Position numbers and translations under genes: made by a program | Assembly (NCBI RefSeq): GCF_003945595.2 | Contig: NW_024103873.1 | Location: 1 to 64,000 of the forward strand | DNA length: 64,000 nucleotides | Direction of reading: 5' to 3' | Source of the DNA: Pipra filicauda | Lineage: Eukaryota; Chordata; Aves; Passeriformes; Pipridae | Part shown: positions 45,484 through 60,200 of the stretch, in pieces | How the letters are laid out: every line of letters starts with the position of its first letter | Numbering within the stretch: position 1 is the first letter of the stretch | Notes under the pieces: model-generated | Seen by the model: the letters and a program-made list of their open reading frames with translations, nothing else | The model's database searches: none | What the model was told of the DNA's origin: nothing

Positions 45484-48400
45484 AATTTTTTTTAAGTTGG
45501 CAGAAAAAAATAGCTATAGTTTCCTTTCCTGATGAAGAAAAACATGTTTTGCCTTGTCTTATATCTGTAAGCAAAACTGGATCTGGGAAAAAAAGACATA
45601 TAGTAATAGGCAGAACTACCCCCGCATTCCTCACTGCTCACTCTCTCCTGCAATTGTGTAAAGCAAGGAAGTAAAAGGCTGGTAGAGACAGAAAAACATG
45701 TTTTTCTTTGAAAGTCCATCTGCAGAAATATTTATCAGCTGTTAGCAAAACACACATAAAATAATATTCTCTTTTCAAAAGCCAGAAACAAATAAGTCCT
45801 TTTTTCACTGAAAAATGTACCATGATTGAAATCCCTGCCATTGAAAAATGAAAAACATGGTTTTTATTTGCTGTTTTTGTGGGGGTTTTTACTGCTCCCT
45901 AGAAGTCACTGAGGTCTTTTGCCACTGAAATCTCCAGTACTGTCCAGTGTATTTTTGCCTCGTGGTCAGTCACAATCTTCCTTTTTCATGAACAGATGTC
46001 ACCAAAGCAATCCATAGAGAAGATAATTTAAAGTCCCACTCATTTCTGCAGGTGCTGTAAATAATTGGCTAGTAGGTTGATCAGCCAAGGATGGGTACAC
46101 AGGCAGAGATAGGCTGTGTGCCCACCGTTCAGAGTAGCTGGAGCAATAGGAGTCCTGGCAGACTGCCCTCAGAAAGGTCCCTGGTTTGGAGAGTAAAGGA
46201 TCCACAGTGGGGGAGGTGTCTGTAGAATATACCAGGTCGTCCACAGTTCAGCTAAAGCCAACACTCAAACCTTTCTCTTGTTTAATGTAAGCAGCCTGGC
46301 AGGTCTCAGGGTCCAGGATCAGCTTGTGAATGTATAAGGACATCATCAACTAGGAGCAAAATTCCTCTCACAGTTTACAGTGAGTACAGTGAAGCAGAGT
46401 GATTTGCTTAAAGCTCCGCTTCAGACTACTCAAGAAGGCTTGGTTATAAATAGGAAACTATTCAATGAGCAAAGCATAAGATAATATTTTTAGGCAAATA
46501 ATACTTGTCTGATACAAGTAGTGATCATTAAAAACAAAAAAAGAGAGAGCGGCAATATGTTATGTGTTCAGCAAAGGTGGATGGGCAATATTACAAAATT
46601 ACCTTCCAGAGTTTGGTGATACAAGATCAATAGTTAATCATGAAGATGAAAAGTGTTTACAAATGCTTCCAATGGATAGGATTATCATCTGCTAATTAAC
46701 CTCCAGACTGCTTCATGACACAGCAGTGTGGCCACAGAGAGGTGGGAGCAGTGGTGCACAGAGAGGCACTTTCCAGTCTTCAGGGTTGATTATGGCTTGA
46801 ATTATGACCTCCCACTCTATCTGTTATGGCACTCCAGTGGTTAATAGGAGCCTTCTTTGTCCAGGGGTTGCTTCGGAGACGGTTCCTGTACCTCAGGAAG
46901 CAGGGAGAAGAGAAGCTTCCTGTTTTGAAGAAGGTTTAAGAACTATTTTCCTCCAATCAGGCAGCAGATGCCTGGGCAGGAAATGGGGAACACAGCTGCC
47001 AGCCCCATTGCAAGTCAGTGGCTGTGCTAATAGATGCAGCCAAGATTTACCATAGCCAAAAAGGCCCCAGTGATAAGTAGGTTGCAGAGTTAAGGGGAGG
47101 ATTTGTGGTAGAAGGTGCCTGGATTGAGACTTTCATTGGCACAAGACCAAAACAAATCCAAATGCTGAGAGGAAATGGGTGTTTGGCTTCCTCCCTGTAT
47201 GTAACTCTCACACGACACATTGCACCCAGTATAAAGCCCTGATAAAATGAGGTGTGTAATTACTTGTTGTGGTTCAAAACAATGCTCAGAGGTAGCAGTA
47301 GCCATCATTTCCATAACTTTTTCTCTTGCTGATGATTCACTGCCATTTCATTTATTGGGGTTCTCAAATGCAAGGTCCCATCAAATGCAGGAAACCAGCC
47401 ATAATATCTCCAGCTGGGTGGGGTCTTTTCCCCCCTTCTGCAGATGAAATCTAGCAAGTGTGTTTACTGACCTCCAGGAGTGAAATCCAGCTCTGGCACC
47501 AGTGAGGCTAGAACTGCTGATGAGTTTGTTTAAGCTAAGTCTCAGCCTTTTTAACTCGGTGCCCAATTTTTCTTTCACTGACATCATATTTACACCTGCA
47601 TAACATTTGACCCTCAATGATATAGTTCCTCACTTACAATTGCTTATTTTGAGTGATGTCTGAAGCACCTGTCTGCCATCCTTCAGCTCCCAGCTCACCA
47701 TTTCATTCTCTGTGATGCTATTTCCTCTCAAGCTTTATGTAACAGACAGTGTCTGAGAGGGTGTGACAGGCTGGAAAAACAAGTAACTGCAGTAGGCAAA
47801 TCCATACAAGTGTATTTTCAGCTACTTCTCTGTTTGTTGCCAGTAGAGCTCTATTGATATTTTGCAGATACAGGCACCAAGTGCTCTGGAGTGCAGAGTG
47901 GTCACATGACATTGAGTAAAGATAAACGTGCTTTTGGACACATCCTTGCCCAAGTTACATTAGACGAAGCCATGCCTGGGTAAGACACGGGCCAAAACTG
48001 AGCAAGGACTTGAGAATTAGGCATCTGGGCAATTGAGAAGGGAAGAAAATCTCCATGGCAGTGAGCAATGAGAGGACTCAGCTGTGGGGTCTCTCTGATT
48101 TTGCACCATTGACTACAAATATTCTTACAATAAAACTAAGCAGTAAAAATCTCATAAACTTGATGCATCAGAGGAACCTAGATGGCCCAAGAACCTGAAT
48201 GGAAACACATAAACCTTCTTCCTGACAGGACTGGTGCTCTTGCTAGGGGCCCTTTACGGAAAATGGCAAGTGAAACAATCAAATATTCATTTGATCAAGT
48301 AAGAGTCGAAGATATATTTAGAGTATTTCACAGTTGTATTACTTTGTAAGGAATACAAACACAGACTGGTCTGCCAGGAACTGACTCCACTATCCTTCTA

Positions 48401-51400
48401 GCATCCCTCTCCTACAGCATTCTGGGCTCTGCACACATCAACTATCCTTCAAAATCTAGTATTTCCTGCAGTTTGCAATGAACTCTCTTAACTAGATAAC
48501 AGACAGCATGTTTGCAGTTAGTCATGAATAACTGGTAATTGTAATCCCTTCTCTCATTGCAAAAAATAGATGCTGCAAAAAAAGATAGGCTACAAAGTAA
48601 CAAACTGCTGGTGTGGGACAGAATATTCAGCATCTTGTAGCGATAACCCTCCTATTCTTCTCTTCCTCTCCACTCCCTTTGTGTTTGTCTTTGCTTCTCT
48701 TGCCTTTGACAAGGATGTAAAATCAGGGCCAAGTCTATGACATATGTTCAACAGGTTCTTTACAATCCGTTTTGATGTAAAGAAGAACGCAAATGTAGAG
48801 TGAAGGCAGCAAGCAAAACGTCTATCATAGAAGGTACATTGGTGCTCAAAAATAGGAAGAAATTATCTTTATATGACAGAAAGTATTGTACTGAGTTGCA
48901 CTGAGATGAGCAGATAATGCTGTCAAACTTTGATGTGAACAAGGCTTCACTTTAGGACACTTCTGCTTTAGCTAGTCAGTGAGCTCCTGGAGGGTCAAGG
49001 ATTTAATCTCAGTCCCCAAGAGACAAGGCAACATTTGTTTGAACTTCTCTCTTTCAAAGAAGTATTCGCTAGTGGTGAATCCTTGAGATCTCATCCAAGG
49101 GATGGTCCGTCAACTTCCTTCTGTACCAACAGCTCTTGAGAGAGCATTAACTTCAAACTGGAGGATCTTGGAGTGCTACAGCGCTACAGACTTAAGATGC
49201 ATCCCTGCCAATGCATCTCTAATTCTAATACAGCACCTCTCTAGCAGTGGCTCTTGTGGCTCCCTGGGCACTTGGCCAGGGACAAGCTGTCACTTACAGA
49301 ACACCCTACTATTCTGCCTCGGAGCCTCTCGGTGTAAGTCAGGCTTTTGAGCAGGGAAGAAAAAGAAACCAGGAAAGCGTGAGAGAAATGACATGCCAGT
49401 CACCGAAGGATACACAAAGTTCCTTAGACACAGGAGTTTGTTACCAGGTAGCAATGACATCAGTCTACAACTGCTCCCAGTGCTATTCCATAACATCAAA
49501 GTTAAATTACTAAAAAGTGTTTGCCTACCAGTATTTACCATAGGTGTCTGTTACCATATTCAGTTCATCACAGCTGCCCACATTTTACATTTAAATTTAT
49601 GTCCCATACCAAGGAATGCATGCGGTTATTAACACATCTTCACTTTTTCCCATCCTGCTTTAGTAAATGATTTCACTTTTTGTGACATGTAGCACCGGCT
49701 TACCACAATAATTGAAATGCTTTTGTAGAAAAATGGTAAAGCAGATCTGATCAGCATTAATCCATGCCATCGTAACAATTGTCCTCTATACATTAAGCCT
49801 TTCAGGTGTCCCAGGCAGCCTTACAGAGATAAACATAAGGGGTTAGCTTCCCTATAGACCTACACACTTGGTCTTTGGCAGATCACCAACAGGGATGTGC
49901 AGTTGAACCACTTCTCCCTGTCCTGTGGTTTCTTGACTGGCATACTACCAGCTGGAATGCACCAGGAAATATCAAAATACCATGAAAGTAGGTGATTTCT
50001 CAGGCAACTAAGACATGATGCATATGAAGTTTTATAACTGGTTGGTTTCTAATATTCAACCTACTAGGAAGTAGGAAGCTTAGCTTAATGTCATTTTGAG
50101 GGCAAACATCTTCCCCGCCCCCCGTATTTTTAGCTTAATGTAAGAAAATTTCTTTTAGGAAGGCTACTGACACCAAAACAGTAAAAAAGAACCCCCAAAA
50201 CCTGAACTACAAACCTATAGACCCTAAAGAAGAGACAGCAGGGTGAAAGATCATGAAAAATGTTCTGAAAGACTGCTTATAAAGAAGCAGACTTCATCTT
50301 GACAAACATCTCTATGTAATAACATAAAGAGGCTTAAAAATAACAATTAGGATGTGTAGATAGTGTATTATGATAGATAGAGTCTCTAGAGCTTCATTAA
50401 AATGGCAAGAAGAGTGCTAGCTCATGTTACAATGATAAAAAATAAGACTCCAACATGCCAGATAGCTCTGATCTAATAGGGCACTTAAGTATATAGAGTA
50501 GCCCTACTTAAAACAGATTATGCACTTGCTGAGATTTAAGCACATACTTAACACATCTGCTGGGTGGGGACCTATAAACCTAGAATGTTCATCTGAGTTT
50601 TAAATTCATCAAACTTATTAAATGGATAGTTGGATTATGTTTTAAAAGAAATCCTTTGTTAAAAGTAATCTCATTATCAAAAATTAGTTGAAATTATTTA
50701 AAAAATATATACTTCATTTATTGCAATAATAATAATAATTTATTGCAATAATTGAGTAAAGAAAATAGGTGTGTCGATTTCACTTCTAGCCAATTAAGTA
50801 ATGGATTCTCCCTGGGCAAGGAAGCAGTGCTGAGCTCTGCTTACTTCAAGGAATGTGTTACGTGGTGTGGATTCCACCCTTCAAAACCGTTAATTGCAGT
50901 ATATGCTTGCAAATGTGGAGATTCCTCTTTTAGCTGCAAAAATTTGATTTGACTCTTCAGCATCTCCTGAACATGTCCACATGCATTCACTTTCCCATTC
51001 TTCCATTAGTAATACAGATCATTCCCCATTAGTTTTCAAGAGGATTAGAGGATAAACAGACAAATTTCAAGCAGTTCTTTTATTGCATTTAGTTATAAAA
51101 TTCTCACAGCTTTTCATCATTTCAGTACAGGAAATTATACCCTGAATTGTCTTTTAGACTAACAATAAAGACAATATAAGCCTTTTGTGTACTAAATATA
51201 CTCTTGTTGCACAGATATAGGGTTTTTTCCCTATTGCACTGAAATTGTAGTCTAATTGCCCATGCAGCAGCCCTTGGAGTCTAAAATCAGTCTGAGTTGC
51301 TCAAGAACACATTTCTTGATGAACAGCACAATATCTCGCAGCAGGGCATGGGTTGCATTTTTAAGCACCACAGACCAGTTCAAAATTCAAATCAATCAGA

Positions 51401-53532
51401 TCTGATGAAAGAGAGGAGTCAGTGACTCCTGAAGGTACCCTGGCACCCTGCCCTTTGCAGCAGGAAGCAGATTTGAGTGCAGGCAGCCAGGAACTTGTGA
51501 GAAGCGCTCACCCTTTCCAGAGCTAGGTCACAAAATTATCATGGGCAATGCCCGCCCCTCAGCCAGGCTCTGAGCTACTGGCATAATGCTAGGAGCAGGA
51601 GTTTCCCCCTTGTCATTAAGTACAGGGTTCTGCTGGAGTGCTCAGCAGAAAAAAGTGAAAAAGTCATTCTTTGCTCCATGAATTTTTTCACATGAAAAAT
51701 CAATTCTTTGGACCAAAACCTAAGAAGTATCATAGTTCTTTGCCCTACAGCAGACCAAAAAGGATTTTGAGTGAAGTGTCCTGTAGAAATAGTAGAGCAA
51801 TTACAAGACCACCTGGTCTGTTTCCAGAATCTCTTTTACAAATGCTTTGTTTTGCTAGTAACATTTCAAACCAACATTTTTCCATTACGTATCTAGGTAT
51901 GGGAAAACTTTGTAACCTAGACTATGTTTTTCAGTTTATTAGGAAATTCCCCCAAATTCTGCAGCCAATATTCTCAATTCTTCTATGAAAACATGTTTCT
52001 TTCCTTTCTGCTGTCCCTTCCGCTATTACATTAGTTTTTTGTAGCTGTTTAACCAAAAAGTTATTCTCCTGGAAAACATATTTAAGGAATATTTTTCCAA
52101 ATCTCTTGTCCTGGGGTTGATTTTTTAAATTGTGCTTTCTTTTCCACTGTGTCCCACAAACTTTTTCCATCCTTTGCGAGACCTGAAGTCTGTATTCCTG
52201 AAGCTACTTCAGATGATGCTTTCTATTGATGTAAGTTATTTGTGACACTTGACACAGCCATCGGGGCTACAGGTGGCAAGAACAAATCAGGGACCCATAC
52301 AAGAAGATGGGAGAAGGCTAGATGACTGCTGGTCATAGGTGGACCAGGGAAACCCATTTCATCCCCTGAACCAGGGTACAGACCCAGACACATTATGCTA
52401 TGAGGGAATATATAGGCCTTTCCATCTCCCCATTTATATCAGTCAGAGTAGTAATGAAAGAGCTGCTACTGTGAATTTAGTCATCTCCAAAACCAGACAG
52501 GATTGCAAGTGCTTGCTTAGAGGTGTAGTGATACAACCAGGGTCCTCTAAGAGAACCAGAGCTCAGCGTTCCGGGATACTAGCCTCAGTGGGAGAGACTC
52601 AAGCTCACAGAAAGAAGGATTTAATTCCATTTCTCTCACTGATTGCTTTCTCTCTTCAAAGGTCTATGCACTACAGTGCAAGGCACCCTGTATCCCATCA
52701 GTCACAGTGAGACAGCATTGAAAGGTCAGGAAAAAGAGCTTTGCCTATACTACGGAGCACCTGCCAGCAGGATGATGTTAGTTATTAGGCCCTTTGCAAA
52801 AGCAGAACTAACAGCATTTAAAATGAAGTTGCTGTGGATGGTGTTAGCAGTTGTCGTGATTCCTGGGGGATTCAAAATGTCAAAGTAGGACCTGACTGCT
52901 TCGCACACACCCAGGGCAGGACGCTGGGCAGGTACAACGCGCTGTTTCTCCCCATCCCCAGCCTGCTGGCCCGCAGGACTCTGGGGTTGCTGCAAACAAC
53001 CGTCCTGCACCGGGAAGGAATGGCCCCTCCCCGACTAGGGAAGCGAACCTTGAGGTCTGCTCAGCGCTCCTGGGATTTCTTTAGCAGGGGAGGGAAATTT
53101 GTAAAGTTGTGCTTCCTTGCGTGAGCAAGACCAGCCCAACTGGGCTATATTATGTCTCCATTGAGAGGAAGGGGGTGATTAACTTTTTCTGGGCGTTAAT
53201 GCTGCTACCAGCCCCAAAACTGGGTGCCCGCGTTAATTTGATTGAGCCAGGAGCTGGTTTGTGGGAGAGGGGGAAAAGACGGCAGTTTGCAGCTGTCTGA
53301 AACTGCTCTGAGCAAGCGTGGTTTGTATGCGAGGGACTGTGCCTTGCTCCCCTGCACTCAGATCCCGCTTCCAGCAGCAGGTGCTGTCGGCTCCGCAGGG
53401 ATGCTCCCGGTTAGGGAAAAACGCCCGGGGCGGGACGGGGCGGGGCGGGGGCTTCTCCGAGCTTCGTTCGCTGGAGGTTCCTAGGCTGGGGCGGTCGTGT
53501 CCCACAGGGGAACGGAGCGGGGGGGTGCATGT

Positions 53533-53590
53533 GAATGAATGAATGAATGAATGAATGAATGAATGAATGGATGAATGAATGAATGAATGA
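53533..53590 (+). repeat. TGAA tetranucleotide microsatellite
   Basis: About fourteen TGAA units with one GGAT-type interruption near 53,569. It lies about 600 bp upstream of the FGD5 start codon. Confidence 0.95.
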
Positions 53591-53825
53591 GAAAGGATGG
53601 ATGGAGGGGGGAGAGAAAGGAAGGATGGGCAGGAGGAAAAGAATGAAGGGGGAAAAGGATGGAAGGGGGGAGAGGGGGATGGAGGTGATATAGAGGGAGG
53701 GGAGAAAGCGGGAGTGAGGATGGAGAGAGAGGGACCAAGGAGGGGGCAAAGAGAGACGAATGGGGGGGTGGAAAGGGTGTGGGGAACACGAAAGCGGGAC
53801 ATGCGAAAGGGGGAACGAAGGACCC
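53590..53825 (+). repeat. Polypurine tract upstream of FGD5
   Basis: About 235 bp that is nearly all G and A on the plus strand (GGAAGG, GGGGGAGAG and GAAAGG blocks). It is a candidate for triplex (H-DNA) formation and sits between the TGAA repeat and the CpG island core. Confidence 0.85.
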
Positions 53826-54200
53826 CGCTGCGCTGCGCCGGGTCCATTCACCTGCTCCCCGCGGGGGCTCCCGGGCTCGCCGCGCAGCGGGGGCTGCCTG
53901 CACGGAGCCGGCCCGGCCCCGCCCGGCCCTGCCCCGCCCGGTCCGGCCCTGCGCGCCGCCGGCCGTGCGGGGCCCCGGCGCCGCCACCGCCCCCCGACGG
54001 GCCGCGCGCGGGGCAGGGCGGAGGCGCGCGGCGCTGACCGCCCCCGCCGGCACCGCCGCCCGCGTCCGGCCGCCCCGCTGCGCTCCCGTGCCCCGCACGG
54101 GCTGTAGGGCCGGGCGCGCCCGCGAGGGGCGAGGGCGGCGGCCCCTCGGGACCATGCGCTGAGCGCCCGGGGCAGCCGGCGAGCGAAGTTGGGGTAGAAG
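53826..54200 (+). promoter_or_regulatory. FGD5: FGD5 CpG-island promoter and 5' UTR
   Basis: Very GC- and CpG-rich. It has clustered GC boxes (CCCCGCCC and CCGCCC types near 53,915-53,945, Sp1-like) and no TATA box. The transcription start probably lies within the last few hundred bases before the ATG at 54201. The GC-rich island continues into intron 1 to about 54,650. Confidence 0.75.
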
Positions 54201-54213
54201 ATGAACAACGCCG
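54201..54213 (+). CDS. FGD5: FGD5 first coding segment (13 nt)
   Basis: ATG with A at -3 opens four codons (MNNA) plus one base, followed by the donor G|GTAAGTG. Spliced to 61978 it reads MNNAEITKPPLAPKPK. The frame across the 7.8-kb intron, and its likeness to the FGD6 start, support this as the true initiation site. No cDNA evidence is available here. Confidence 0.75.
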
Positions 54214-57200
54214 GTAAGTGCGCGGGCCCGCCGGGAAGGCTCTTCGCCTCCGGACATCTTTTCCTCGAGGCCGGCAGACGCCTGGCGGGCTTCCTTCCTC
54301 CGATACCGGCACCCCCCTTCCTTCGGGCTGGTACACCCTGCCGCCGGGATGGCACCGCCCGCCCGGGCGCTGCTGCTCCGGGGGTCGCAATCCCCCTCCG
54401 TCCCGGCTTCCCTCCTTCGGGGCCGGCAGCTCCCGGGCAGTCCCGCCGGAGCTGGCACCTCTCCTCCGGGCACCCTCGGCCCTCCGTTTCCACCCGACCT
54501 GCCAGGTGCTCGCTGGCTCCCTGGGGCTGTGCGTGCCCCATTACTTGTCCCGGCGGGACGGGGTCAAGCAGCAAGCGCGGGCGAGGCGAGGGGTTCCGGA
54601 CATAACCGGACTGGCAGAGCGGGAGGGCTGCGGATGCTGAGGGACGGGGCTGTGCACCCACTACTCCCTCGGACACACTTAAGTCCCTAGGGATTTTGCT
54701 GTGACTTTCTTTCCTAAAGTCTGGTTTTGGGGGAGGTAATGTTTTTTGCAGAATTTTCTTTCCAAGGCAAACCCAAACCCTTCCTCCTTTCTTCTGTTAA
54801 CTTCCCAGAACTTTTCCTTGATGTAAACTGGGAAGGTGAAAGAAACAGGATGAGAAGGGAACAAGACATTCAACAGTTAAAACGTTCAAAAAAGCCACTA
54901 GAAAACTGGGGCAAATTTTAAACTTTTCACCAACACTTTTTCATTTTCAGGGGCCAGGCATGAGTGTGAAAAACATAACAATCCAGGAAACAATTATGGC
55001 TAGTTCTGGAGTTATTTAGAAAAATTTAATTCTGCATCTAGTATGGAAAAGGAAGAGCAATAGACCCTTTGTCTTAGCTGTAAATTTTTTCATTGTGTTT
55101 CCTTGTTCCAGAACGTGAATGTTGCTGGGCATCTCACTTGCATGGGTACATTCTGAAGCCCAGAGATTTCACTGCTAGATACCTTGCCCTACAACTGTCA
55201 GGTGTTGGGAAATTGTGAATCATTGTTTGCCAAAGCACAGGAACATAGGATTGGAAAAGCTCTTTTGGGTCAAACCCAGCCCTCTGCCGTTGTATCAGTG
55301 TGTCATACCGCTCCTCTGAGTTTTGAAGTCTTTTCTCTTGGAGTGGGGAAGTGAGACAATTTTCTACAATGTGCTGATACTTGCATTCTGTTTTCTGATA
55401 CTGGTCTGGACTGGACTCTGTACCTCCCAGGAGACCAAGTCATTTGAAAATTAAGTAAGCCAGACAAAAATTGCTTTAGCCATGATGCTTCTAGCTCTCT
55501 TTCTTTGTCTCTGCATTATTTAAACCCAGATCTAATCTGCTCCTGTTGTCAGTGGAAGTGCAGTGTAAGAAATATCAGATGTATTTGTAAAGACTTATTA
55601 GCAGTTTTTATTTTCAAGAATGTTGGATGACTACCTTCATTACCAAAAGCAGTACCCGTTGTTACAGAACACAAGGTCATACTACTTTTATTAATTCCTC
55701 CAATTATATCAACCCAAAACTTTTCAGGTAGCTCTCCTGCTACTCCTCGCACCAAAATGAGAAACTCTTGCCATTGCTAGTTCTTCTAGTTTCCAGACCG
55801 GGTTCAACACCAATTATTACTGTGATTGCATTGTCCTTTTGTTAAAAATAGTTCTTTTCCTCTTCTGGTGTTTACCTCCAGGTTGTATTTATAGAGTGCT
55901 CATATCCCTTCTCAGCCTTTGTTTTGTATGTTCACACAATGCAAGGAATGTCTCTCCCATCAGTGCAAAGCAGAACTTCCTACTGAATCTGAAGGAGAGG
56001 GGTATTTATTAACCAGCACAACCTGGGGACCAAAATTACCTATCTTTGTATTACAGTAAGTAATACATAACACCAGTAAGTAGTCATATGTGCAGGCTTA
56101 GACGGCAGTCATGCTCCCACAGAAGTTAAAATAATGACAGACAGAAAACAGAAAGAGAGATATGGATTATCCTCAGAGATGCAGACCTGGTAGGAAAAGA
56201 AAGATGAAGCAATCCATCCAAGGCCACAGGAAATCTGTGGTAAGAGACAAGAGACCAGACCAGCCTCATATATAGGACCTTCCAGCCTCTAAGTACCGAT
56301 TTGTTTGCCAGGTGCTGAAATGATGCTGCCCATAGGAAGAACATACAAATGTAAGAGTCCAGATTGTTCAGAGGTATAAGCAGACAGTATATTCTTTCAG
56401 CTGCTACTGAAAGTGATATAGGAAAAGATGCTATATGTACCTGTCAAAGAATTTTAACCAATGTCTTCTTTGGCTCTTAGGACACAATATATAAACCAGC
56501 AGGTGAATATAAGTTGTCTGCTGCAGTGTTAATTTCCAGTTGTGAAAATCACAACAGCCAAATTGGTAACATCACAATCACTTACAGTTACATTAAAAAG
56601 AAATAGTAGTTTAGAACCAAGATTATTTAGTCATTATGTACATGTGGTTTTTCACAGTCACAGTAGTGGACCCTTCTTGCTATATACAGAGTACCTTTGA
56701 TGACAAGAACATATCTTGATAGATGTTTTTCAAAACTATCAGACTTAGGCAGAAGATGAAATACCATTTTCATAAGTATGAGGCATTTAGGAGCCAAAGA
56801 CCTGCTGGCTTTGACCAGGACCTCAGGTTTCAATGGCCTAAAGTCCCAGTTTTCAGAAAACACTCAAGTATCTAATACCTGTTCAAGTCAAACTACGAGC
56901 TGATACCTAAATCTGGACTGAGGTCCCATTTGAAAGGAAGACTTGCACTCCTAATTGTTTGAAAATCCTAGTCTGAATACCTTTTCCATTTAAAGTGACT
57001 CTCATGCAACTGTTTTCACTTATGTAATTTTTGTCATTTCAGAGTTATCTCCAATAGTGTGAAATAAGTGATGCATTTACATGCTGTAAAACAAAGAGAA
57101 CTACTTCTGCAGCAAATATTGCACAATTAATGACGTCTCAGTACATCCTGAGTATCCTCAGTGACAGCACTGATGTTTTATGAGTTGAACCCCCTCATAG

Positions 57201-60200
57201 GGATTATACTTTCCTTGTAAATCATGCTACCTCATCCGTTTAATCTCCAACATATTAAAGTTTATGCTGGGTACTTAATTCAGAATGACATTAAATTGCT
57301 TTATCTACATATGCAGCTTGAACACACCCTCATTGTCTGACTTGGACAGCTGGTAGAGTTCTAATTACATGTTGGAACCTACAGCTTTCTGTACTGGAAA
57401 TGTAAAAAACGAGTTTTAGGAGACTCTGTGCTCGACTTGCCTTACATTCCAGGCAGCATTACCGTAGTGGTTGGTGCTCATGTTCTGGCCAGGTCCGAAC
57501 CCAGCTCTTCGTCTGCTGTCTGTTTCACTTACACTGAAGCTCCAGGTGTTCTTTTGAGAGGAAGCTCTGTACCAGCATTCTCTCAGAACAATTTCTTCAC
57601 TAAGGAGGAAGCACCATAGTCAAAAGATAAACCCATGTATTAGACAAGTACAGAATTTCCTCTAATTCTGATATAGCTATGTGAAATTATACAGCTCCTG
57701 ATCAGAGCTGAACAGGACTTTCTGATACCCTTGTCTGGATATTCTCCCTCTGCCTCCTGTTTCTCAGACACTTTCTCTCTGTGGATTTCAATTCCTTCTT
57801 CATAGGCAGAAGCAGTGACAGACAGGACTTGTGTGCACTGGTTTCCACTGGGATTCTGGGTTTGGTGCAGTTCCATCCCACTGTTGCAGTATGGTCCCTC
57901 CACCTGCATTGTTGCTTCCATCCAAAAGCTCTGCAGATCCCTGAACAATGCATTGTGTGTGTCTCCTCAGTGTGAATCCCATTTTAACATATGTCTGAGT
58001 TGAATTAATGCCAAAGGCATGAAGAAAACACAGGTCCACAAAAGTTCATTGATCAGAAGAAGCTACTTTCAGCATCTGAAGAGATGCCTGAACTGGATTG
58101 CAGCACCAGCCAAGGCTGGAACCAGTATCTGCAAAGTATCTTGAGCCACTAGCAAAAAGCATGACCCTGGGACATGTCTACAAATATTTCTGCAAGGGTG
58201 AAACCTCAGTCTTTAGTTAGTTCCTGGCGGTGATGTTGGGAGGTATGGTCCCTTATAAGCCTTAATTAAATTCTAGGCTAATTCCTAAATCTGGAAAACA
58301 TTTGAAAGTGTTTAGTTGCAGTGTTTCAGGCAATAGCCCACTACAAAATGTTTATTGTTTCAAAGGAACACTTGAAGAGTGAAGGCTATATGGGTTGATT
58401 GCTAGTCCAGGAGAGCTGCTAGGCTACTGTTCGCTGCTTAGAAACTCAGACGGAAGGAGAGTACTGTAATGTAGTTTCATATGGACCGTGGCAGGAATGG
58501 AACCATGCAGCACTGCCTGAAGGAAGGTGGGTAAGGAGAGGAAGCGGTCCTTGTCAGTACAAGGAAGCACCGAACAATAAGGGGAGGAGCAGGCTAAAGG
58601 AATTCGTATTCCCCAAGAGTTTCCTTTTAAGCACAAGGTGGGTGTGTCTCCCTCCAAACTAAAACACATCCTAAAATAAACATGCACAATTACTTGTGAA
58701 CATACACATTGCTTATGGTGCAGTGTTGCTTTGTGTCCATTTAGAAGTTACAGCCAGAACCTTTCAAGTGGCTCAGACAGCAAAGGAAGCAGAAATTGAA
58801 GCAGAATGAAATTGTCCTGATAAAAGGCAAGAAGCTGTGCTTTCTTTTGTTTGGGTTAGTTTTTAAACAAACAGTTGTACTCCTCCCTCCGCTTCCCCCT
58901 CGCATCCCCACCAAAGAAAAAAGAAAATTATTTAAGGAGCCTCATGAAAGGCAAGACCAACAGACAGAGCAGTTAGGAAAAAAAACTATGTAAGGAATCA
59001 GTAGTGACCAGTAGCTGGCACAAGTGGGTAAAAGTAGGACATCACAGTGCCTATTACTACACTGTAGACAGGGTCTACTACCATAAGTTCTCTTCCACCA
59101 GCAGTCTTACTGAAGGTAGCAGAAGGAAAAACTCATGTCCATGACATTATTTTATTTCAAATTTGTTTATAAGACAAAGCTTGGGAGATCTGGCATTGTC
59201 TATAGTCCAGTCTTTTCCTTGTTACTCACTGTTTCAGTACTGTCTGACAAGAACAGGGATGAGAATGTAGAGACTGTTCAAGCCTTGTCACATCTCAGGA
59301 ATGGAGTAGGTATATTTATATCCCATTCTTGGATAGACATTCCATAGAAGGCCAGGCACTGCAGAAACTGGTATAAGACATTTAAAGTGATGTTTCTTCC
59401 TTGGAGTTAGTTGTAAAAATGCCTTATTGTGGTGGTAAAGGTGTAGAGACTCAGTTTTACTTAATAAAAATTTCATGCATCTTACTACCAGAAGGTTCGT
59501 TTAGGATGTTTAGTCATTGCAATAGCTGATTTAAAAATGCAAAGGTAGATCTGGCTGGGGAGCCAGGCTTACACGATACTAAACCCACTTCTATTCCCTC
59601 CCTGTTTTTAACAGGCAAGAGTTTTCAGTACTCTGCAGCCTTCAACTGCTGCCTGCAAAAGAAGCAGTGGTGGTACTTCAGCAATGGTGGAGTGTTTGGC
59701 ACATAACGTTTCCAAAATACTGTGGAGGGAGAGATGAGTTACCCATTTGTGACTAGAGAGATGCCCTGCGGTTCAAAGCAGCAGCGGATACTGTGAAACA
59801 CCACAGTACTGCAGACTGGTGAATACGCAGTTCTCTCTCCCTTCTTTTCCACAAGTTGTTTTAAGCCTCCCAGACATGATGCTGGATTGGTATAAAACTC
59901 CAGATACAGAGTAATTCTTGAACAGTATGTGCGATAAGGACCCTCATTAGGACAGGCTTTTCATTCCTTCTGGGCTAAGCCGAGATCACTGGTTCAGTTT
60001 TTAACTTAGAGGGAATCCCTCTAGTGTCTCATAGCTCTGGAAAGACTGTTTTCTGACTACATCAGGGTGCCAAATTGTCAGCTTCTTTCTGACTACTGGA
60101 AGAAATTTCAGCAAGCTAAAGAATATCAGAAGAGACAGCCTTTTATGTCTCCCAGAGTCTAATCAAACAAATATATGTCAGTATTAGTTCAGTACGAATT

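Larger units (their letters stand above)
40831..53380. other. No gene recognised
   Basis: 12.5 kb of AT-rich sequence with microsatellites and inverted repeats (listed separately) but no identifiable exon, RNA gene or clear transposon. Confidence 0.4.

Noticed and set aside
53411..54676. 421-codon minus-strand frame over the FGD5 promoter
   Set aside because: Composition is that of GC-rich and microsatellite DNA read in the wrong frame, including serine-histidine-phenylalanine repeats made by the TGAA tract. The plus-strand FGD5 promoter explains the region.
55238..55310. Possible short CR1-like fragment (ATAGGATTGGAAAAGCTC)
   Set aside because: Resembles a reversed CR1 end only over a short stretch; too weak to call.
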